Shown here in pieces: positions 45,254 to 56,690 of a DNA stretch of 64,000 nucleotides. A program made the position numbers and the translations under genes. Position 1 is the first letter of the stretch, and each line of letters starts with the position of its first letter. The stretch comes from Ceratopteris richardii. Lineage: Eukaryota; Streptophyta; Polypodiopsida; Polypodiales; Pteridaceae. Where the stretch lies: NCBI GenBank assembly GCA_020310875.1, contig CM035421.1:77001-141000 (forward strand), read 5' to 3'. Under the pieces are notes generated by a model that did not search any database, was not told the origin of the DNA, and saw only the letters and a program-made list of their open reading frames with translations.

Positions 45254-45265
45254 TTGAGGGGGAGC
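45254..45265 (+). other. Polypurine tract of C4
   Basis: TTGAGGGGGAGC immediately before the 3' LTR start at 45266. Confidence 0.9.
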
Positions 45266-46343
45266 TGTTGGTGCATTTTGCCCAAGCCTACATGCTTGAT
45301 ATGCTTGATATTATCCTTATTTGTAAGTCACATGAGTAGTCATGTGAACACCTCTTGTAAAAGAGTACATTTTATCTCTTGTAAATGGAAAAAGAAAAAA
45401 GTAAAAGGATGGCTTACCTCATGCATGATGTAAAAGCAAATTCGTGGCTCCAACTACCAAAATCACGAATTTTTGAGCTGAGGGATTCTCTCCTAACTTT
45501 GGGGATCACTTTTAGGTGGAGCCATTCGAATTCGAATTCAAAACTCCCTCCAAGAATAGCTATAAAAGGAGCAAGAAGGAAGAGGCGATTAGCAAGCCTT
45601 GTACGTGACCACTTCATGTCATTTTGTAGAGATTGAAGAGCTTACTCCATAGCTCTATCATTCTACTCCCATTTTGCAAAGATTCATTGCCAATGTGGTT
45701 GTAATCATATGTGAATCTATACATTTATTATCATCTACCTCTCTGTTTTGTTCTCTGCTATACTCACTCAGAGCAGTAACTTCAGAAGGTCATATCTCGA
45801 GTTTTACTGAACCTTTTTCAGTGTTTTAAAGTGCGTTGGATAGCTCTCACTGTCTAGTTTCTACCTATAAATTTTCAAGGTCATTGGATTTATACTTTTG
45901 GAGATATCTGCATTTTACTGCTTACTGGTCTATCTCTGCAGAGCCCCGAGAATTGTGGGAATGTTCCAGAACTTGATGAAACTTGTTCTCAGTGCTCAGT
46001 CCATCATTTGAAGTGTTTTAACTTGGAATAGGAAGCTTGCTAAGTCTATTTGCTATGCCCAAAAGGAATTTTTCTAATTCCTTCCAGGTTGAGAGCACTG
46101 TTCATTTTTTCCAGCAGGTGTATGTCCAAAAATAGCAAGTTTTGGGAGCTAGTCATTTCGCAACTTGTCGGTCTTGACTTAAACTTTTGGGATACATGTT
46201 CCAAAGTACTTGGCTGATATTTTGGTGGATTTAGGAAGCTCAAAGGGTCTACTAATCAACTCTGAAGTCTCAGTTGGCTGGTGTGAAGCTGGTTGTAGCG
46301 GCACCTACTCATCTTTGGATTGCATCCACCATCTCTCTTCACA
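45266..46343 (+). repeat. 3' LTR of C4
   Basis: 1078 bp, identical by eye to 39908-40985, followed by AGTTC. Confidence 0.97.
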
Positions 46344-46468
46344 AGTTCTACCCTAAAGGTGGTTCTATTCATATTTCCCATTCCTTGGCTAGTTTGGCTA
46401 TGGGGGTTAATTCCTGGCATGGTGTATTGGCCTTGTGATTAGCTCATTTGCACTGACATCGCATTTTC
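46344..46468 (-). pseudogene. G1 gag N-terminal leftover
   Basis: Short G1 piece to the right of C4. In minus-strand reading it gives a Met/Asn/Gln-rich stretch (GINPHSQTSQGMGNMNRT) that precedes the capsid region at 39577-39907, but in a shifted frame. It ends where the putative C5 LTR begins at about 46469. The G1 5' LTR is not seen beyond it. Confidence 0.6.
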
Positions 46469-46677
46469 TGTTCCTTGCTGGCTCTAGAATGGGTTTTGTG
46501 AGGTAGTGAAGTATTTTGACGATAACAATCTCCCACTAAAGGCCAAAATGGTCAAAGTAACTATGGGAGGAAAATAAAGAATGATAAAGGGTACCTGAGT
46601 GTGAGTATACAAACTATACCTCCCACCTGATGGGCATGTTACACAGTATACAAGTGATTGTGTAAGATCATGAATCA
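46469..46677 (-). repeat. Probable 3' LTR of C5
   Basis: About 209 bp; TGTTCCTTGC to TGAATCA on the plus strand, so on the minus strand it starts TGATTCATGATC and ends GGAACA. It follows a purine tract (GATGGGGGTT, 46681-46690) and overlaps the stop codon of pol at 46675-46677. There is no second copy to confirm the ends. Confidence 0.5.
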
Positions 46678-48427
46678 AGTAACCCCCATCAAGTGACAAC
46701 AGTGTTGAAAGCTATCCTGTGGTAGAGCTTTATTCAAAGCATCTCCAGCATTATCTCGAGTGTGAACCTTCTCAAGAATAATGCGCTCAGTAGCTAAGCA
46801 ATCTCTAATGAAGTGATACCTCACCTCAATGTCCTTGGTCTTTGCATGATAGACCGGATTCTTAGCCAAAGTGATGGCACTCTGACTATCACTGATCAAA
46901 TGAGGTACATGCCCAGGTAAACCCATATCACAAGCAAGACGCGAAAGCCACAGTGCTTCCTTACATGCCTCACTTGATGCAACATTCTATGCTTCTGTGG
47001 TGGAAATAGTTGTACATTCTTGAAGAGGAGATCTCCAAGAGATAGCACCTCCAGCAAAATGAAAAATATACCTTGATGTAGACTTATGATTGTCTACACA
47101 ACCAGCATAGTCAGAATTTGTGTAACCAATAATGGATGCTTTTCCTCTACCTAAGCATAGACACTTGTCCTCAGTTCCACTCAGATATCTTAAAATCATC
47201 TTTATTGCTTCCCAATGTTTCTTACCTGGATTAGACATATATCTTCTCACAACTCCCATTGCAAATGTAATGTCTGGTCTCATAGCTACCATAGCATACA
47301 TGAGACTACCAACAGCAAACTGATATGGAATTTTGGTCATGAATTCCTTTTCCTCATCAAATTTGGGGCAATCATCCTTGTTCAATTTCACATATGTCGG
47401 TAAAGGTGTACTCAATGCCTTTCCACCCTTCATATTGAACTTGTGAAGTACTTTGGATATGTACTCACTTTGAGATAGGTATATGCATCTTTTGCTCCTT
47501 ATCACGAGTAATGCACATGACAAGAATATGTTTGGCATCCCCCGAATCCTTCATATCAAATGTCTAACTCAAATTCTTTTTGAGAATTGACAAATCATAA
47601 GAGGACTTCCCAGCAATCAACATATCATCGACATAAAGTATCAAGCATATCAAGTTTACATCTGAGCATCTCTTTGTGTAGAGACAATGATCCTCATTGC
47701 TTCGAGAATAGCCTTGAGACTTCATAAAAGCATCAAACTTTTGGTACCATTGTCTAGGGGACTATTTAAGTCCATACAACCTCTTCTTAAGCTTACAAAC
47801 TAGACTTTCCTTGCCAGGAACTACATAACCCTCTGGTTGTTCCATATAGATCTCATCTGTAAGATCTCCATGCAAGAAAGCACTCTTCACATCCATTTGG
47901 ACTAGCTCTAAGTCCTCCATTGAACGAATCCAAGCAACATGCACAAGGTAGTCATCTTGACCACTGGAGAGAAGATTTCCTTGAAATCAACACCATGTTG
48001 TTGCTTAAAACCCTTTGCAACAAGTCGTGCTTTATACTTTGGAGAAGCACTATCTGATGTGAATTTCAGCTTATATACCCATTTACATGGTAAAGTTTCC
48101 CTGCCCTTTGGCAAAGGTACTAAATCCCAAGTACAATTCTTGTGAATAGAATCCAACTCACTCTTCATGGAACACTCCCACTTTACATGATCCTTTGTCT
48201 ACATAGCCTCTTTGTGGCAAGAGGGCTTACTAGCATTTGTTAACATAACAAAATCTAAACCTGTATCTATCAGGTGGATGTGAGATACGTGCAGAACGTC
48301 TCAATGGTTGTTGAACAGGAATATGTGCAGACTGATCTGAATGGACATTCTCTTGAACATCCCGATGTGCAGCATTTTTATGCACGCTAACCGGAGGAAT
48401 AGAATCCTCAAACACCACTCTTATCAC
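46675..48427 (-). pseudogene. RT-RNase H of C5
   Basis: RT starts with MKSELDSIHKNCTWDLVPLP and CKWVYKLKF (about 48160-48050), continues with VQMDVKSAFLHGDL, and has intact LILYVDDMLIAGKS near 47610-47650. RNase H follows with GYTNSDYAGCVDNHKST and ISDSQSAITLAKNPVYHAKT. Breaks include stops near 47565 and 46990 and a frameshift near 47945. The linker before RT (48230-48427) has the RRSARISHPPDRY-type string typical of copia. Confidence 0.87.
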
Positions 48428-49690
48428 TTCAACCTCCTTAATGGGTTATTTATGCATCTTAGACTCATTGAAAATGACATCACTACTTTTGACCACTGAT
48501 CGTGTTTCAGGATCCCATAAGCGATATCCAAATTATCCATCTCGATCACATCTAAGAAAAATGCATTTCTTTGACTTATGGTCCAACTTTTGTCTAAGAT
48601 TCTTGGGTATATGAACATATGCTTCACACCCAAAAACTTGAAGATTATCATAATATGGTTGCTTCCCTGTCCATAACTCTTGTGCCACTTTCATACCTTT
48701 GGTAGTACTGGGTGAAAAGTTAATCACATGAACTGCAATCAATACTGCTTCTGCCCAAAAACCTTGTGAGAGGTTTGCATGATGCAACATAGAGACTACT
48801 CTATCTTGAATAGTTCTATTCATCCTCTCAGCTACACCATTCTGGAATGGGGTATAAGGAGCTATAAACTCTCTATGAATCCCTCTAGACTGACAAAAAA
48901 GGCTAAATTCATGTGAGGTATACTCACCCCCATTATCTAAACGTAAAGCATTAAGCTTAGTTCCTTTTTCAGTCTCAACTGAAGCAAGCCATTTTCTGAA
49001 AGTAGGGAATACCTCATCCTTCGATTTGATAGGATATACCCAAAATTTTCTAGTAGCATCATCTATGAAAGTGACAAAGTAAAGGGAACCACCTAAGGAC
49101 CTAGTCGGCATAGGACCACACACATCTGTATGAACTAGATCTAAAGGCTAAATTGAAGAGTGAATGTGTGTTCTATGCACATTTTTGGTTTGCTTTCCAT
49201 ATTGGCAATGCTCACAAAATGAAAAATTGGAGAAAGATAACACAGCTAAGTAGCCAGAATGAGAAAGATTTTCCATTCCACTACGAGATATATGGCCCAA
49301 ACGACCATGCCAAATACAAGCCACAAGCTGTTCAGTAATAGCTAACAAGTGTTCTTTCTGTGATACAAATAAAGGATAAAGTGAGCCAACTTTGCTTCCT
49401 TTTGCAATAACCATATTGCCCTTTGATATGCAAAAGGACTGAGCATAGAAGTCTACCTTGTAACCAAGGTCATCAAGTTGACCAACTGACATCAAATTGC
49501 GTGATAACTGAGGTAAATGTCGTACATTATGCATAGTAAATTTTGAACCATCAATGAATTGCACAACCACATCTCCAATCCCCACAACATCACACTGGTA
49601 AGAGTCAACAAGTCTCACGGTACCAAGAGACTTTGCTGCATAATTAGAGAATCATTCTCTATGTGGTATCACATAGAAAGAAGCACCGAA
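48428..49690 (-). pseudogene. Protease-integrase of C5
   Basis: Protease DSGAS reads DFGAS near 49690. GAG-pre-integrase has WHGRLGHISRSGM and CEHCQYGKQTKNV (about 49190-49310). The integrase core has HTDVCGPM, LRLDNGGEY and NGVAERMNRT, so the D-D-E residues are kept, and the C-terminal region has CEAYVHIPKNLRQKLDHK. A stop lies at about 49147 between the zinc and core parts, and frames shift near 48530. Confidence 0.87.
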
Positions 49691-50603
49691 ATCTAGTAGC
49701 TAGGTGTGGAAAAGAGAATCAGCCATAAGACCCTCAGTTGGCATAGTACTATCAAGTATCAACATATCAGCATCATCAGAAATCACATTAATTTCTTCAA
49801 TCTTGACAGTCGAAGTAGATGGTGTAGGTAATTGTTTAACATGCCCATCAACATTCTGTCCTTTACCTTTAGCATTCTTTAATGCATAACAGTCTTTCTT
49901 CATGTGTCCTTTCTTATGACAATAATGGCATTCAATATCCCTCTTCCTTGATTTACTTCTACTCTTATTCCGTTGGCCATTATTTCCCTTGTTCTTGCTC
50001 CTGCCACATTGTTGATTCTTTCCTTGGTAAGAATCACGAACATTATATGCATCTCCACTCTGAGTGCCAACCATAGATTTTATATGAATGTCCTCACTCA
50101 AGAATGCTCCACATATGTCATCATAGACAAGTTTACCACCAGGTGCACTATTGCTAATAGCAGTGCAAAACGTATCCCATGATGATGGCAAGGTGCATAA
50201 CAACAATACTGCTTTCATTTCATTATCCATATCCATTTTTTGAGCCTGTAACTGAGAGAATATTGCATCAAACTCATTTAGATGAGCAGCAACACTATCT
50301 GTGTCCATACGAAGGTCATATAATTTTCTCATCAGATAGACTTTATTTGATGTTGTCTCTTTTTCATATGTATTGCATAACTTCTTCCAAAGCTCCTCTG
50401 CACTTTCACAGTCTAATACTGTAAAGTAAACATTATATGCCAGGTGCAAGTGAATGGTAGACCTGGCCATTTCATCTAACTCATCCCAATCATCTTCATC
50501 CATGTCAGGAGGCTTCTTTGAAATTCCATTTACTGGCTTCCATTGCCTCCTTTGAATCAGCACATTTTTAATCTGATTCTTCCATAGAGAAAAGTTTTTC
50601 TTC
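49691..50603 (-). pseudogene. gag of C5, N-terminus missing
   Basis: A 287-codon open stretch plus the upstream FSLWKNQIKNVL. UBN2-type gag: DEMARSTIHLHLAYNVYF, EELWKKLCNTYEKET, LLLCTLPSSWDTF. It has a Lys/Arg-rich stretch and a CCHC knuckle CHYCHKKGHMKKDC at about 49890-49935. It runs open to a stop just before the protease. The 5' end is lost at the junction with C6. Confidence 0.88.
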
Positions 50604-51150
50604 TATCACCACCACCATCTTCACTGATAGTCAAAGCGCATTGGCAATTGCGAGGAACCCTATGTTCCATGCTCGCACTAAGCACATTGAGGTGCATTAT
50701 CATTATGTCAAGGAGAGGTTCTATGTTGGGAAATCAGCTTCGCATATCTGCCCATGCAGGATAGCATTGTAGACCTTTTCCCAAAGGCTCTCCCTAGGGA
50801 GAAGTTTGAAGCTTTCCACAAAGCTTTGGGCTTACTTCCTTTTGTGGAGTGATTTCCACATAGCTTCGCACTTCCTTATACATGAGTGCCAGCTCCTTCT
50901 TCACCGCATCACTCTTAGGGGGGATTTGTTGATATATTTAGGTAGTGATGTGTATGAACACACAAGGACTGTCGGGGCACTTTTTTCCCTCTTTAGGAGG
51001 TTTTTTCCTTCGGATTGTATATATGCTTATTGCCCTAAAGGGCTACTTATCTTTGTACATTCTAGTGGTAATACATTCACTATTGTGTGTTGTGCTCCAA
51101 CCTTCTTCATTGTGTTGTTCGTGTGCTTCCGCGGACGTCTAACTCCAACA
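50604..51150 (+). mobile_element. Copia 3' end C6
   Basis: Plus-strand fragment with the RNase H C-terminus (IFTDSQSALAIARNP, FHARTKHIEVHYHYVKERF, 50610-50730), then a frame-broken tail, purine tract (AGGGGGGATT, about 50917-50926) and a complete LTR. Everything 5' of RNase H is missing. It abuts C5 in opposite orientation. Confidence 0.85.
50927..51150 (+). repeat. 3' LTR of C6
   Basis: 224 bp, TGTTGATATATT to CTCCAACA, directly after a polypurine tract. No partner LTR is in the window. It ends against G3 third-ORF sequence at 51151. Confidence 0.8.
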
Positions 51151-51640
51151 ATAATAACAATGGTGCGGTGAGTGAAGATGAGGTTAGTGTGGATGTAGAT
51201 GCAGTGGGAAGGGGAAAGGGGAATGGGAGGGTGGATGCAGTGGTGACCGTAGAAAATTGTGGTGTGCCTAGATGTGGTGGTGACATGGTGGATGTGAGTG
51301 GTGGTGTGATAGGTGGTGAAATATCCACAGTAGTCTGTGTAATCCCACTGCTTTCCATCTTTTGTAATTGACTACAATTTTTTGAAACTTGTAAAATTCC
51401 TGGCACAGCATTGTATATTTGTGACCTCCAACTCCTACTGTAAAAATGTGTTTTCCAATGATGCTAAGAGTTTCCTTCAGCTCTTTAGTCCTTTCTTCTT
51501 CTAGGATGTCTTGTTCTTCCTCAGACTCCAGCTCCACCTTCTCCACTGCTGCTTCACTATCTAAGAACCAATGTCCTCTAGACAAAGTTACTGAGTCTGC
51601 TTTGAAGTCATGAATTCGCAGTTCCTTTGGATTCACCATT
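51151..51640 (-). pseudogene. Third-ORF fragment of G3
   Basis: The Pro/Thr/Ser-rich stretch ISPPITPPLTSTMSPP and TPQFSTVTTASTLPFPFPLP aligns with the G2 third ORF (ISPPTAPSLTSLTAQ, TAQFSTITTASTFPPPFPIP). A preceding acidic frame (51268-51639; VELESEEEQDILEEE) lies in another frame, so at least one frameshift is present. It shows that this third ORF was shared by several elements of the lineage. Confidence 0.7.
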
Positions 51641-52205
51641 CTGGAGAAAGTATAACATCACAAAAAAGAAAACTCCACCCACATGAATCACAAAAAACAT
51701 AAATGAAATCACATTTGTCTTGAGATGTAATGAAAAAGGATGAAAATAAAATCTCAAAATGAGTCCTGACTTCCTTATTTGTATTACAGATATAACTCAA
51801 TTGAAGTGATCACATGTGTAGCAAGATGTCTAGTGCTCTCTTCCCTTCTCTTTTTATATATTTTTTTTAATAATAAAAAGAAAAAATGAATGAATTTTTT
51901 AAGAAATGAATTTTTTTTTAGGAAGATTTAGAATTTTATAGGAAAAAATAATTAAACAATGTCTTGAAAAAATAGTGAAAAATAATGACTGAAAAAATAG
52001 TGACTACTTAATCCTAACAAGTTATAACCTATATCTTGCTTCTGCTATATAACTTATGTAATCAAAAGAGTTACTGTTTGTTTTTTTTTTCTCTCTCTCT
52101 CTTTTCTCTCTTTCTTTTAATAAGGATTTCCTCTTTTCTCCTTTTTTTTTAAATACTGATTTCCTCTTTTTTTTTTAATACTGATTTCCTCTTTTCTTTC
52201 TTCCC
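51641..52205. other. AT-rich low-complexity stretch inside G3
   Basis: No coding signal. Poly-T/poly-A runs and TCTCTC tracts are at about 51850-51960 and 52080-52200, including a repeated GATTTCCTCTTTT block (three copies near 52124, 52159 and 52183). It occupies the place where the integrase core should be. Confidence 0.7.
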
Positions 52206-54116
52206 TCATTTATAAATTCCTTGAGTCTTCACTATCTCTTACTGGCTCTCCTTTCTTCTTTCTTTCCAACTCCTTAATTATGTTTGCACTCCAATCTGGA
52301 TTTTTCTGAAACCAATACAAAGTTGTAATTTTTGAATTTTGAAACGATTGACATTCCCAACAGTTGGAAACATATTTTTTTACATCTTGCATCTTATTAG
52401 GCTAATGTACTCCCATCCTATTGAGATTGTTTAAGGTGACTATCATGGAAGCATGAGTACAAGGGTTCCAACAATGAGCTTTTCTTAAATACTCCTGCTG
52501 CTCCTCTTCTGGAGTACAATATTCCAATATACCTATATGATTGAAATGATACAAATGTCCAGCTAGCAGCACAAAATTCCTACTTTGTAATACCATATGT
52601 GTGTTGTTTCCAAATGTTGTGCATGGTCCCATGGTTAGCAAAGGTACTAAAGTCATGGCCCATTCAGGAATACTCTCTATTTTGAATAGATATGCATCTG
52701 GTAAGTCATCATCTAAAGGTGAACTTGGCTCTTTGGTTTGGATTCTGGACAAATGGTCTGCTCTTAAATGAGTTTTTCCTTGTCTGACCACTACCTCAAA
52801 TCCAAATTCCATTAGTAGGAGAAACCATCTGACATTCCTACCTGTATGGCATGGTTTGTTCACTAAATAGAGTAAAGCTTGGTGATCCACATAGAATTTA
52901 AACTTGTTGCCTAAAAGATAGTCTATATTTTTTCACAGCAAATATCATTCCCAACCCTTCCCTCTCAGTGGTTGTATAATTTTTTTCTACTGAATTCAAT
53001 TGCCTACTAGCATAAGCAATTGGGAAATCTAATTTGCTCCCTTCTATTGGTTGTGCTAACACACATCCCAAAGCATAATTTGAAGCATCCACGTGGACAT
53101 GAAAAATTTTATTCCATTGTGGGGTTTTTAGAATTGGTGATGTTACCAAACAAGTTTTTAAAGTCTCAAAAGCTTGGTCACATTCTGTGGTCCACTCAAT
53201 TTTTGTGATCAAAGCATACAAGGGTTTTGCGATGTCTGCAAACTTGTGTACAAATTTTCTATAATACCCACAATATCCCATGAAAGTTTGAAGTTCTTTT
53301 ACATTTGTTGGTTTCCACTATGGCTTTAATTTTTCTTGCATCTGTTGAAATTCCATTTCCGGAAACTATGTGACCCAACATTCTCCCTTGCCTCACAAAG
53401 AACACACATTTCTGTGGATTTAAGCATACTCTGTATGTTCTACATTTTTTGAATATATTTTCCAGATCTTTTAAATGATCTTGTCTTTTCAATGAAAAAG
53501 TGCAAAGATCATCCACATAGATTTCCATTATATTTCTAAGGAATTCTTTGAAGATGTGACACATCAATCTTTGAAAAGTTGCTGGGGCATTAGTTAATCC
53601 AAAGGGTATAACCCTAAAGGCATAAATTCCCCATTCTGTGAAAAAAGCAGTTTTGTGTTGGTCTTCCAAAGCTATTGGTACTTGATTATATCCTGAAAAA
53701 CCATCCAAAAAGCTATAGACCTCTTTTCCTGCAACTCTTTCCAACAGATGGTTTGTTATGGGTAATGGATAGCTATCCCTTATAGTTGCAGCATTAACTT
53801 TTTTCAAGTTAATACATATCCTAAGTTTCCCATTCTTTTTAGGTACCACAACTATGGGAGAGATCCACTTTGTATACTCAATCTCATAGATGAAATTGGT
53901 AGCCAGCAGCTTGTCAATTTCTTCCTTTATTTTAGCAGAGTATTTGTCATTAAATGTATAGTGTCTTTGTTTGCTAGGTTTTGCATCAGGAGTAATAGGA
54001 ATCTTATGTTCACAAATTTTAGGGTCAATTCCTTTCAAATCCTTGTAACTGTAAGCAAACACATCCCTATAGCTTCTAGCCAAATTCCTCAATGCTTCCT
54101 CCTCTTGATTTGTCAT
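52206..54116 (-). pseudogene. RT-RNase H-integrase zinc region of G3
   Basis: RT (53259-54116): NFIYEIEYTKWISPIVVVPK, FGLTNAPATFQ, and intact YVDDLCTF at about 53505-53525. RNase H (52402-53281): VHVDASNYALGCVLAQ, then DHQALLYLVNKPCHTGR. The integrase zinc region has YVSNCWECQSFQNSK (52210-52392) and stops there; the D-D-E core is absent. Frame breaks lie near 53270, 52895 and 52397. Confidence 0.85.
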
Positions 54117-55319
54117 GTCATCAGCTATGACAATATCTCCTTCTCCCTCTTCCTAAGTGATCATCACCTTCTTGGTTTGTTCCTCATTGTCATATGCCTC
54201 TCCTTTTTTCTTTTCTCTCCTTGGTTTCATTTTTAGAAGTAATATGTCTTCTACCTCATAGGTCTTGAAATTTGAAGGTACATCAAACTGTTGATCTTTG
54301 TTTGTTAATTTTTTATTTTATTCAACTTCTTGATCTTTTCTTTTTCCTTGTGTTTGTTTTTTCTATATTTTCCTGAGATTTTATCTTTTATAGCATCTGT
54401 AGCTTCTACTTCTTCTAGATATTGTGTTTTCCCATTTTTTTACATTATTTCTTCCTCCTGGTCTTCCTCTGTTTTTGACACTTTTATCATTTGTATTCCT
54501 ATGTGGAAGATGTCATATCGTTCTTCATTTTGGAATTTTACTCTCCCACATACTCACCATTAGCTAAATCCATGGTGGTCAAAATCTTGATTCCAACCAT
54601 AAGGCTCAAATTCATCTTTAAATTCTTGTGGTATGTAGCTTTCATCTTGTGTTTTTCTTTCTCCTAGACAATCTCCTTTTTTTAACATCCTTTTCTTATC
54701 TGTGAGATTCCTTATCACATTACATTTCCATATTGATGATTCTGTCTCATTCTGATCTTCACTCCCTGATTCTTCACTTAATTCCTGATTTTGATGTACT
54801 TTGAACCATTCTTGAGGGGACATGTCACAATATTGACCATTCTTAAATTTACTCTAGTTATCCTTCCTTTGCTTTGAAGATATAGACAATCATTACCCCA
54901 ATCTTGCACAATTTGCATTTGTCACATAAATGGACATCTTAGGATAATTTCATATGAAGTGGATTGTGGGAATTCAACTACGGCAAAAGTATGCTCTATC
55001 TCTATTCCACATATTTCTACAATCACTTTTTCCCATATTCCTAGGGGTTTTTCTATGTGTCCATCTGCAAGTTGTAATCTCATTTTAGTGGGTATTAACT
55101 CATTTTTTCCTCATTTCTCCCAAGTCTGTTTAGTCATGATAGCCACTCCTGATCCACTGTCTAATATAGCCTTGGCATAATTCTCACCAAATTGTATTCT
55201 CAGAGTTGAGTTTCCTTCTTCACCTTCACAATATCCTCCTATTTTATCAATAGGTATGTACAACAATTCTTCCAATTCTTGTTGTGGATCTAGATTCTTT
55301 GACTTTGTTTCCCACTTTT
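54117..55319 (-). pseudogene. Protease and linker of G3
   Basis: The protease has GEEGNSTLRIQFGENYAKA then ILDSGSGVAIMTKQ (55111-55240), and a frame-broken end with MILRCPFM and QMQIVQDWGNDCLYLQ near 54880-54950. The linker to RT (54117-54823) is acidic and heavily broken; KDEFEPYGWNQDFD matches the G1/G2 linker EEFDPHGWAKILD. Confidence 0.78.
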
Positions 55320-56440
55320 TCATATTGTGTTGTAAGTGAGGATTTTGATTACTATCTCCTCCATTGTGGTGTGGTATAAAATTGTACATTGTTTGTCTAT
55401 ATTGATTTGGAAGGTTATTTGTGAATTATCTTCCTGATCAATAGTTTTCCTGGTTTCTGTTACATTTGCTCCTTCAACTATTGTTTGATAATTGTCTGGT
55501 TCCCCCATTTTAAGTTGTGCTTCTTGTATGATTTGTTTACATCTTTGCATCCTTTCATCCTCTAAATCTAGCATAGGATATGCCATCACATGATCAGTAG
55601 GATTTGGTCCATCTTGAATTCTTCCTTTGTATGCTCTTATCATGGTATGGTTTGTCCATTTTCTTTCTAATGTACAGTATTTGAGTGTTTTTTTATCTTG
55701 CAAATGTTGTGGTTTTTTATATGAACATTGTTGTACCAAATGATTTTCTCCACAGTTATAGCATTTCTTATTTGTTGCTATCCTGGTGTTTATCAAATTT
55801 GTCTTGGTGCTAACTTTTAGGGCTTTAGCAATGGCTTGTGCTAATTCTTCTGCTGATGGGATTTTATCTTCATTTGTTCTTGGTTGATCAAATGCTAATA
55901 GATCTTGTCCTGTGTTATCCTCTAAATCTATTGCTTCTTTCACACATGCTCCTAGATCATGACATCTCCTATAATACACCAAGGTTCTTAATTGTGCACT
56001 TCTCAGTCCTTCTATGAATAGAGATACTTGTCTTGCCCTGGATGGTACCTCCTCTCTTGGACATCTATCAATGTATTGCTTGAATCTCCTAGCTGCCTCT
56101 CTGACATTTTCATCTTTTTGTTGTTTAAAGCTATGTATTAGGGTAGTTGTACTATGTTTTATTCCAGTTTTTCAGAATTCCCCTATGAAGGCTTCAAGGA
56201 AAGATTCAATATCTGGATACATTTTCTTTCTTAATGGAATGAACCAAGATAGTGTAGGTCCAATTAGGGTTAGACCAAATGCTTCAAATTGTACTTTGTA
56301 ATCCTCTACTTCTTCTACCCTAATTAATTGTCTGAATTTTGCAGCATGGGCATGAGGATCAGAATATCCTTCATATTGATTCTTCATGCATTTTCCTACT
56401 TGATAGGGCCTAAGCATTCTTCCTTGATTTTGTCCTTATT
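55320..56440 (-). pseudogene. gag of G3
   Basis: The capsid part (56172-56417) has GKCMKNQYEGYSDPHAHA and LTLIGPTLSWFIPLRKK. A broken stretch (55985-56170) aligns with HSFKQTPQETVRLAGRRF of G2. The C-terminal part (55320-55982) has a CCHC-type knuckle KCYNCGENHLVQQC at about 55730-55770 and CTLERKWTNHT, like G2 CTIERRYTNHT. The N-terminus is lost at the junction near 56440. Confidence 0.82.
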
Positions 56441-56690
56441 CCGTTAGGAGCTTCTCCCATGGTTAATCTTGAAAGGTGGTCTACCCTGAGGTGGGTCTTT
56501 CCCTTCCTGACTACTACTTCAAAGTCGTATCCCATTAGTAATAAAAACCAATGTATCAACCATCCTGTGTTACAAGGCTTATTGACTAAGTACAACAATG
56601 ATTGGTGATCCCTGAAGAACTTGAACTTGTTCACTAATAAGTAATGCTTGAATTTCTTTGCCGTGCGTTTATAGAATAATCTTAAAGACC
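56441..56690 (-). pseudogene. Orphan gypsy RNase H fragment
   Basis: About 250 bp on the minus strand: KKFKHYLLVNKFKFFRDHQ, LLYLVNKPCNTG, VVRKGKTHLRVDHLSRL. It is very close to G2 24880-25140 and G1 12045-12239. It ends at GEAPNG where G3 gag begins. No other part of this copy is present. Confidence 0.82.

Larger units (their letters stand above)
39908..46343 (+). mobile_element. Intact copia element C4 (6.4 kb)
   Basis: Plus-strand Ty1/copia element, 6436 bp. The LTRs are 1078 bp each with no difference seen by eye. TSD AGTTC is at 39903-39907 and 46344-46348. TATA box, tRNA-iMet PBS, single uninterrupted Gag-Pol and PPT are all in place. It is the most recent insertion in the window and the only one with an intact coding sequence. 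It is nested in G1 gag. It is related to the C2 relics. Confidence 0.97.
46469..50603 (-). mobile_element. Copia element C5, 5'-truncated
   Basis: Minus-strand copia of a family different from C1-C4, with gag, protease, integrase, RT and RNase H in order from 50603 downward. A probable short 3' LTR is at 46469-46677. The 5' LTR, PBS and the first ~30 gag codons are missing: gag begins abruptly at FSLWKNQIKN at about 50603, where the plus-strand fragment C6 starts. Stops and frameshifts are moderate in number. Confidence 0.85.
51151..56440 (-). mobile_element. Gypsy element G3, degenerate
   Basis: Minus-strand gypsy relic related to G1/G2. From 56440 downward: gag, protease, linker, RT, RNase H, integrase zinc region, then an AT-rich stretch and a short third-ORF fragment. 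No LTR is recognised at either end. The integrase core and second protease are missing. Its base composition is more AT-rich than G2. Confidence 0.85.

Noticed and set aside
51107..51171. Continuous frame across the C6 LTR end into G3
   Set aside because: It crosses the LTR boundary at 51150 and is an accidental fusion.
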